Assembly (NCBI RefSeq): GCF_000427625.1
Contig: NZ_KE386569.1
Span: 2,941,778 to 3,005,777, forward strand
Origin: Methylobacter luteus IMV-B-3098
Lineage (GTDB): Bacteria > Pseudomonadota > Gammaproteobacteria > Methylococcales > Methylomonadaceae
Length of the DNA stretch: 64,000 nt
Direction: 5' to 3'
Under the pieces are notes generated by a model, which had not been told where the DNA came from, did no database searches, and saw nothing but the letters and a program-made list of their open reading frames with translations. Shown here one piece after another: positions 58,747 to 64,000 of the stretch; position 1 is the stretch's first letter, and each line of letters begins with the position of its first letter. A program made the translations under genes and the position numbers.

Positions 58747-59918
58747 GAGATCGTGCGAAACCGCCGCGTGCCGGACGATTGCATTTTGATCCGCTGCTGC
58801 TCGCGACGTGTGCGAGTCTTTTGCTGATCGGCTTCGTTATGGTGACGTCCTCATCATTGCATCTGGGCGTAAAAATGGCCGATGACAGTTTGTATTATCC
58901 GATCAGGCAGCTGATACACATTGGCCTCGGATTGTTTCTGGGCTCGTGTGTTATGGCAGTGCCCATGCAAGTGTGGGAAAAATGGGGGCCGTGGCTGTTC
59001 ATTGCAGGCTTGTTATTGCTGGTGATTGTGTTGGTGCCCGGCCTCGGCATAAGAGTTAACGGTAGCGTACGCTGGTTGTCTTTGGGTGGTTTGCGCATAC
59101 AGGTGTCGGAAGTAGTTAAATTTTTTGCCGTCATCTATATGGCGGGCTATGTCACTCGGCATCAGCAAGCCCTGCGTGAATCGGCTTACGGCATCGTAAA
59201 ACCTTTGGCACTGTTTTCGCTGGCTTGCATATTATTACTGCTGGAACCGGATTTTGGTTCGGCTGTAGTGATTTTATGCATTGCCATGGGCATCATGTTT
59301 CTAGCCGGCGCCAGATTGTCGCAATTTATCTTTTTACTGGCTATCGTGGCCGTGCTGGCAATGTTACTGGTTTATTTTTCGCCTTATCGTCTGGTTCGGG
59401 TAACGAGTTTTATGAATCCTTGGGCCGATCCTTTAAATACAGGGTTTCAGCTCGTTCAGGCGTTGATTTCATTCGGGCGTGGAGAATGGCTGGGCGTGGG
59501 GCTCGGTAGCGGCATACAAAAATTGTTTTATTTGCCTGAAGCACATACCGACTTTCTGTTCTCAGTGATTGGCGAAGAATTGGGCTTGCTGGGCGTGGTT
59601 ACGGTTATTGGCTTGTTTTCGTTACTGGTGTGGCGCACTTTTCAGGTGGCTATCGCGGCAGAAAATGCTGGACAAAGTTTCTCAGCTTTTATTGCCTATG
59701 GACTGGGCATCTGGTTTGGCTTTCAGGCGTTTGTGAATATGGGCGTCAACATGGGCATCTTGCCGACTAAGGGACTGACCTTGCCGCTGATGAGTTATGG
59801 CGGCGGCAGCATGATGATTATGTGCTGCGCGGTGGCGCTGCTATTTCGCGTGCATAGCGAGGTTTATGAAATAAATGTCAATAGGCCTAAAGGAAAATCC
59901 GAATGGGCAAGCGCATAG
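58743..59918 (+). CDS. ftsW: Septal SEDS glycosyltransferase FtsW
   Basis: FtsW polymerises lipid II at the septum with FtsI. The 391-residue SEDS protein has about ten hydrophobic segments, ending in a C-terminal cytoplasmic tail. Visible motifs are GSVRWLSLGGLRIQVSE, LEPDFGSAVVILCIAMG, FSPYRLVRVTSFMNPWADP, AHTDFLFSVIGEELGLLG and the PTKGLTLPLMSYGGGSMM-type ending. It overlaps murD and murG (59903-59918). Confidence 0.95.
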   Translation: MRDRAKPPRAGRLHFDPLLLATCASLLLIGFVMVTSSSLHLGVKMADDSLYYPIRQLIHIGLGLFLGSCVMAVPMQVWEKWGPWLFIAGLLLLVIVLVPGLGIRVNGSVRWLSLGGLRIQVSEVVKFFAVIYMAGYVTRHQQALRESAYGIVKPLALFSLACILLLLEPDFGSAVVILCIAMGIMFLAGARLSQFIFLLAIVAVLAMLLVYFSPYRLVRVTSFMNPWADPLNTGFQLVQALISFGRGEWLGVGLGSGIQKLFYLPEAHTDFLFSVIGEELGLLGVVTVIGLFSLLVWRTFQVAIAAENAGQSFSAFIAYGLGIWFGFQAFVNMGVNMGILPTKGLTLPLMSYGGGSMMIMCCAVALLFRVHSEVYEINVNRPKGKSEWASA

Positions 59919-60961
59919 TCATCATGGCCGGCGGAACCGGCGGGCATGTGTTTCCGGCCTTGGCTGTCGCGCAGTCGCTGGCGGAAAAAGGTTGGCAGGT
60001 CAGCTGGCTGGGTACGCGAAAAGGGTTGGAAAGCCGGGTCGTTCCTGAGAATGGCATTGAGATTGACTGGCTGTCGGTTTCGGGCGTGCGCGGCAAAGGC
60101 ATAATGGCGAAGTTGAAAGCCGTATTGATGCTGGCAAAGGCCTGTATGCAGGCATTAAAAGTTTTACGGCGGCGTAAACCTGATGTAGTGCTGGGCATGG
60201 GCGGATTTGTTGCGGGGCCGGGCGGATTGATGGCAAAACTGCTGGGCATACCCTTGGTCATTCATGAGCAGAACCGTGTGCCCGGTACGACAAATCGATT
60301 ACTGGCAAAGATAGCTAATCGGATTCTGGAAGCTTTTCCCGACAGTTTTAACAAGGACGTGAAGGCTGAATGCACGGGAAATCCGCTCAGAAAACAGTTT
60401 TTGGACAGGCTCGACGGTAGTAAAGGCGAGCAGGATAAGCAGGGTGTCCGGATATTGGTCGTTGGTGGCAGCCAAGGTGCCCAGGTATTGAATGAAATCG
60501 TTCCGGAAGCGGTCAGGCAATTACAAGACGTGCGGGTAAAACACCAGACTGGTACCGCCATGTGCGAGCAGGTCAAGAGTCGGTATAAAGACTTGGGTGT
60601 TAATGCTGACGTAAGCGCTTTCATAGATGATATGGTGTTTGCCTACCAATGGGCTGATATGGTGATTTGCCGAGCTGGTGCCATGACCGTTAGTGAAGTC
60701 GCGGCCTTGGGCGTACCGGCAATTTTTATTCCGTTGCCGCATGCCATTGATGATCATCAAACAGCGAATGCCCGCTATTTAACCGATGCTGGTGCCGGGA
60801 TTTGTTTGATGCAGAAAGACTTGAATGCCGCAACGCTGACGGAACAAATAACAAAAATGCTGAAACAACTAGATGTGATGAGTAAAACTGCAAAACAATG
60901 TGCTCGCCTGGATGCGACTGAAGTCGTTGCCGATTATTGCATGGCCGAGGCCGGTTTATGA
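59903..60961 (+). CDS. murG: Lipid II synthase MurG (GlcNAc transferase)
   Basis: MurG adds GlcNAc to lipid I, giving lipid II on the cytoplasmic face. The 352-residue GT-B enzyme has the glycine-rich [77 protein letters not shown] and [17 protein letters not shown]. The start lies inside the end of ftsW, and the stop overlaps murC by ATGA. Confidence 0.95.
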   Translation: MGKRIVIMAGGTGGHVFPALAVAQSLAEKGWQVSWLGTRKGLESRVVPENGIEIDWLSVSGVRGKGIMAKLKAVLMLAKACMQALKVLRRRKPDVVLGMGGFVAGPGGLMAKLLGIPLVIHEQNRVPGTTNRLLAKIANRILEAFPDSFNKDVKAECTGNPLRKQFLDRLDGSKGEQDKQGVRILVVGGSQGAQVLNEIVPEAVRQLQDVRVKHQTGTAMCEQVKSRYKDLGVNADVSAFIDDMVFAYQWADMVICRAGAMTVSEVAALGVPAIFIPLPHAIDDHQTANARYLTDAGAGICLMQKDLNAATLTEQITKMLKQLDVMSKTAKQCARLDATEVVADYCMAEAGL

Positions 60962-62409
60962 ATTTTCCTAATATACAGATGCCGACGCAGGTCTTAGGCA
61001 AAATCGACCGAATACATTTTGTCGGCATAGGCGGCACCGGCATGAGCGGTATCGCGGAAGTTTTGTCCAATCTGGGTTATAAAATTTCAGGTTCGGACAT
61101 AAAAGAAAGCCCGGTGACACAACGGCTCGCCGATTTGGGCGTGACCATCAATATCGGACATAAGCGCGAAAATGTCACTAAAGTCGATGTGGTTGTCGCG
61201 TCAAGCGCCATAGATCGCAGCAATGATGAAATCGATGAAGCGTATCTTAGTAGGATACCCGTTATTCCGCGTGCGGAAATGCTGGCTGAGCTGATGCGTT
61301 TCAGGTTCGGTATCGCCGTAGCCGGCACGCACGGCAAAACCACCACGACCAGTTTGACAGCCAGCATGTTGGCAGAGGGCGGTCTTGACCCGACTTTCGT
61401 CATTGGCGGGCGGCTGAACAGTGCGGGCAGCAATGCCAAATTGGGTTTGGGCCACTATCTGGTAGCCGAAGCCGATGAAAGCGATGCTTCATTCTTGTAT
61501 TTACAGCCGATGATGGCAGTGGTTACTAATATCGACCAGGATCATATGGCGACGTATCAAGGCAGCTATCAGCGTCTGAAAGAAACGTTTATCGAGTTTT
61601 TGCATCATCTGCCTTTTTATGGCCTGGCAGTCATGTGCCTGGATGATGAAGGCGTCAGGGAAATTCTGCCGCACATCTCCAAGCCGGTGACTACCTATGG
61701 TATTCATGCCGATGCCGACGTGCGAGCGATCAATATCAAACAGCAAGGCATGCATACCTTTTTTAAAGTGATTCGCCGGGGCGATTATCCACCTTTGCAG
61801 GTCACCTTGAACATGCCCGGCTGGCACAATATGCTCAATGCGCTTGCGGCCATCAGTATCGCAACCCATCTGAATGTCGATGATGAGGCGATCATCAAAA
61901 GCCTGGGTGCATTCAAGGGCGTTGGCAGAAGGTTTCAGATTCAGGGCGACCTGGAGATAGAAGGCGGCAAGCTGACATTCGTCGATGACTATGGCCACCA
62001 TCCGCGCGAGATTGCCGCAACGCTGGAGGCATTGCGCCAGGCCTGGCCGGACAGGCGTTCGGTCGTTATTTTTCAGCCACACCGATATACGCGCACGCGG
62101 GATTTATTCGAAGATTTTGTCAAAGTCCTTTCCACTGTCGATGTACTTATTCTGATGGATGTTTATTCAGCAGGAGAAGCGGTTATTCCGGGCGCGGACG
62201 GGAGAGCATTAAGCCGGACTATCCGCATGCGTGGACAGGTTGATCCTGTATTCGTCGAAGATTGGGAAGATTTGCCGCAAATACTGGCCGGCATCGCAAA
62301 GCCTGATGACGTGATCTTAACAATGGGGGCCGGCAATGTCGGGCAAATCGCCACGCAATTGCCGCAACTGCTATCGGATGCTTTCGGGTTGATAGCTTGT
62401 CCGGATTGA
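60958..62409 (+). CDS. murC: UDP-MurNAc:L-alanine ligase MurC
   Basis: MurC adds the first L-Ala to UDP-MurNAc. The 483-residue ligase has the N-terminal [26 protein letters not shown], the P-loop [49 protein letters not shown], and [17 protein letters not shown] with [16 protein letters not shown] chose ATG 60958 (ATGA overlap with murG) over a frame start at 60937 inside murG. murB follows, with its possible starts in or just after the last codons of murC. Confidence 0.95.
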   Translation: MNFPNIQMPTQVLGKIDRIHFVGIGGTGMSGIAEVLSNLGYKISGSDIKESPVTQRLADLGVTINIGHKRENVTKVDVVVASSAIDRSNDEIDEAYLSRIPVIPRAEMLAELMRFRFGIAVAGTHGKTTTTSLTASMLAEGGLDPTFVIGGRLNSAGSNAKLGLGHYLVAEADESDASFLYLQPMMAVVTNIDQDHMATYQGSYQRLKETFIEFLHHLPFYGLAVMCLDDEGVREILPHISKPVTTYGIHADADVRAINIKQQGMHTFFKVIRRGDYPPLQVTLNMPGWHNMLNALAAISIATHLNVDDEAIIKSLGAFKGVGRRFQIQGDLEIEGGKLTFVDDYGHHPREIAATLEALRQAWPDRRSVVIFQPHRYTRTRDLFEDFVKVLSTVDVLILMDVYSAGEAVIPGADGRALSRTIRMRGQVDPVFVEDWEDLPQILAGIAKPDDVILTMGAGNVGQIATQLPQLLSDAFGLIACPD

Positions 62410-62432
62410 GAGAAGAAAGATTGGCCGATACG

Positions 62433-63320
62433 ATGAAAGGGCGCTTGTTAAACCATGAAAAACTGGCGAAGTATATCAGCTGGCGAGTTGGCGGACCGGC
62501 TGACCGGTTATATATGCCATTTGACCGGCAGGATTTGATAAATTTCATAGCAGCTCTGTCCCATGGAAGCGGCACGGCTGCTGAGTCGATATTCTGGATG
62601 GGGCTGGGCAGTAATTTACTGATCAGGGATGGCGGCATACGCGGCACGGTCATTAATACCAAAGGCCGGTTAAAAGAAATGAGGCTGGCTCCGGATAGAT
62701 CGATTTATGTCGAGGCAGGTGTTCCGTGTGCGCATGTGGCACGCTTCTGTGCAGAGCAGGGATTTATCGGTGCAGAGTTTCTGGCTGGCATACCGGGAAC
62801 GATGGGCGGCGCCTTGAAGATGAATGCCGGCGCCTTTGGCGGTGAAACATGGCCTATCGTTAAAAATGTAGACATGTTGAATGCGGCAGGCCAAGTCCAT
62901 GTTAGGAAACCTGAGGATTTCGAGATTAACTACCGGTCAGTGAAAGGCTTTGAAGACGAATGGTTTCTGGCGGCGCATCTGACATTGCAGCAAGGCGACA
63001 CGGCGGCGAGTTTACAGCGGATAAAAGGCTTGTTGGAAAAACGAGCCCAAACGCAGCCGACTAATCAGCCCAGTTGCGGATCGGTATTTAAAAATCCGGA
63101 AGGCGGTCATGCGGCAAGGCTCATAGAGCAAACCGGCTTAAAGGGATATGCCATAGGCGGCGCCTGTGTATCGGAAAAACATGCGAACTTTATTATCAAT
63201 ACCGGCAAGGCGACGGCTGCCGATATCGAAACCTTAATTAATTATGTTCAGATTAAAGTAATGGAAAGTCAGGGGGTTGAATTGCAGACTGAAGTTTGTA
63301 TGGTGGGCGTAGCACTATGA
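62433..63320 (+). CDS. murB: UDP-N-acetylenolpyruvoylglucosamine reductase MurB
   Basis: MurB reduces UDP-GlcNAc-enolpyruvate to UDP-MurNAc using FAD and NADPH. The protein of about 295 residues has WRVGGPADRLYMP, FWMGLGSNLLIRDGGIRGTV, GAEFLAGIPGTMGGALKMNAG, YRSVKGFEDEWFLA and the catalytic-serine region PSCGSVFKNPEGGHAARLI. It lacks the extra C-terminal domain of E. coli MurB, so it is the short type II form. I use ATG 62433; TTG codons at 62421 and 62397 are alternative starts. The stop overlaps ddl by ATGA. Confidence 0.93.
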   Translation: MKGRLLNHEKLAKYISWRVGGPADRLYMPFDRQDLINFIAALSHGSGTAAESIFWMGLGSNLLIRDGGIRGTVINTKGRLKEMRLAPDRSIYVEAGVPCAHVARFCAEQGFIGAEFLAGIPGTMGGALKMNAGAFGGETWPIVKNVDMLNAAGQVHVRKPEDFEINYRSVKGFEDEWFLAAHLTLQQGDTAASLQRIKGLLEKRAQTQPTNQPSCGSVFKNPEGGHAARLIEQTGLKGYAIGGACVSEKHANFIINTGKATAADIETLINYVQIKVMESQGVELQTEVCMVGVAL

Positions 63321-64000
63321 AGCCGATGAGGATTAAAGAGGCGCGGGAATTCGGGCGGGTTGCCGTGTTAATGGGCGGGGCGGCCGCAGAAAGGGAGGTC
63401 TCTCTGAAAAGTGGCGCCGCCGTGTACGAAGCTTTAAAGCGCAAGGGCGTCGATGCTATCGCCGTTGATGTAACGGGCAATCCCATAGAAACATTGGCCG
63501 GGCTAAAAGTTGACCGGGTATTCAATATCATTCATGGGCGCGGCGGTGAAGACGGTGTGCTTCAGGCCGTTCTGGAAGTGATGGGCATTCCCTATACCGG
63601 CAGCGGCGTTCTGGCTTCGGCACTGAGTATGGACAAGCTCCGGACCAAGCTGTGCTGGCAGGGTTGCGGCTTAGTTACGCCCAAGTGGTTTTTGTTAAAA
63701 GATGAACAGGATCTGGATGAGTGTATAGCAAAACTGGGCTTCCCGGTTATCGTCAAGCCGGCCCAGGAAGGCTCCAGCATAGGCATGAGCAAGGCAACCA
63801 ATCCAGACGAGTTGCGTAAAGCATTAAAAACAGCAGCAGAGTTCCGTTGTGATGTCTATGCGGAAGCTTGGGTGATGGGCAAGGAATATACGGTTGGCGT
63901 ATTGAATGGCGAGGCATTGCCTGTTATACGTCTGGAAACACCGCACGTTTTTTATGACTACGAGGCAAAATACAAAGCTACGACGACGCAATATCATTGC
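63317..64000 (+). CDS. ddl: D-alanine--D-alanine ligase, 5' part (cut by window end)
   Basis: Ddl joins two D-Ala residues for MurF. The first 228 codons are present. They contain GRVAVLMGGAAAEREVSLKS, FNIIHGRGGEDGVLQAVLEV, YTGSGVLASALSMDKLRTK, FPVIVKPAQEGSSIGM and YAEAWVMGKEYTVGVLNGEA, the ATP-grasp features up to the substrate region. The start overlaps the murB stop by ATGA at 63317-63320. The frame stays open to position 64000, so the C-terminal catalytic part lies beyond the window. It is probably ddlB, given its place in the dcw cluster, where ftsQ, ftsA and ftsZ usually follow. Confidence 0.93.
   Translation, partial: MKPMRIKEAREFGRVAVLMGGAAAEREVSLKSGAAVYEALKRKGVDAIAVDVTGNPIETLAGLKVDRVFNIIHGRGGEDGVLQAVLEVMGIPYTGSGVLASALSMDKLRTKLCWQGCGLVTPKWFLLKDEQDLDECIAKLGFPVIVKPAQEGSSIGMSKATNPDELRKALKTAAEFRCDVYAEAWVMGKEYTVGVLNGEALPVIRLETPHVFYDYEAKYKATTTQYHC

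Overview
The window reads as a gammaproteobacterial chromosome. The evidence is the gene order: a divergent rsmI and lpoA-yraN-diaA-dolP block, then RNase P RNA, then a complete mraZ-to-ddl division and wall cluster, plus recCBD, rplU-rpmA-obgE-proB and ribF-ileS-lspA. The pairing of gspA/gspB with DUF3014 and DUF1631 genes would fit a methanotroph-like lineage (Methylococcales). That last point is inference and was not tested. Core genes are fairly GC-rich; the block at about 2.83-13.9 kb is visibly AT-richer, except for an IS21-type element inside it.

Layout. 1-389: the end of an IS1182-type element that has removed the start of a ceramidase-family gene (390-1118). 1218-2828: nadE, glutamine-dependent NAD synthetase. 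2829-13906: a genomic island flanked by a 110-bp direct repeat of the nadE 3' end (2709-2818 and 13907-14016, 5 mismatches by eye). The island holds a Phd/YefM-ParE toxin-antitoxin pair, an IS4-type transposase remnant and one tight operon: dndC-like, a 68-residue unknown, dndD-like, a dndE/ftsK-like fusion split by an IS21 element, then an AAA ATPase and a DUF4435 protein that resemble PARIS AriA/AriB. A ParE fragment lies at the right junction. 14034-21326: mgtE, a BON lipoprotein, a glycosyltransferase with a PAP2 phosphatase, gspA/gspB and a DUF3014 gene. 21664-29971: recC-recB-recD. 30168-34603: ispB, rplU-rpmA-obgE-proB and rpsT. 34705-44733: murJ, ribF-ileS-lspA, ampD, and DUF1631-nadC-flavin reductase. 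44834-49624: dolP, diaA, yraN, lpoA, rsmI and rnpB. 49919-64000: the dcw cluster, with a recognisable promoter and three MraZ boxes, running from mraZ into a ddl gene cut by the window end.

How the genes work together. The right third is one co-oriented peptidoglycan and division operon with ATGA-type overlaps. It makes UDP-MurNAc-pentapeptide and lipid I/II (MurE, F, D, C, B, MraY, MurG, Ddl) and the septal synthase (FtsW, FtsI, FtsL). MurJ, AmpD, LpoA and a possible undecaprenyl phosphatase elsewhere in the window serve the same wall pathway.

The main item of interest is the island operon. It joins phosphorothioation-type modification genes (DndC, DndD, a DndE domain fused to an FtsK-like translocase) to a PARIS-like ATPase/Toprim pair. 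No DndA, DndB or DptFGH is visible. In this genome the operon is interrupted by an insertion sequence, so the modification half is probably inactive here.
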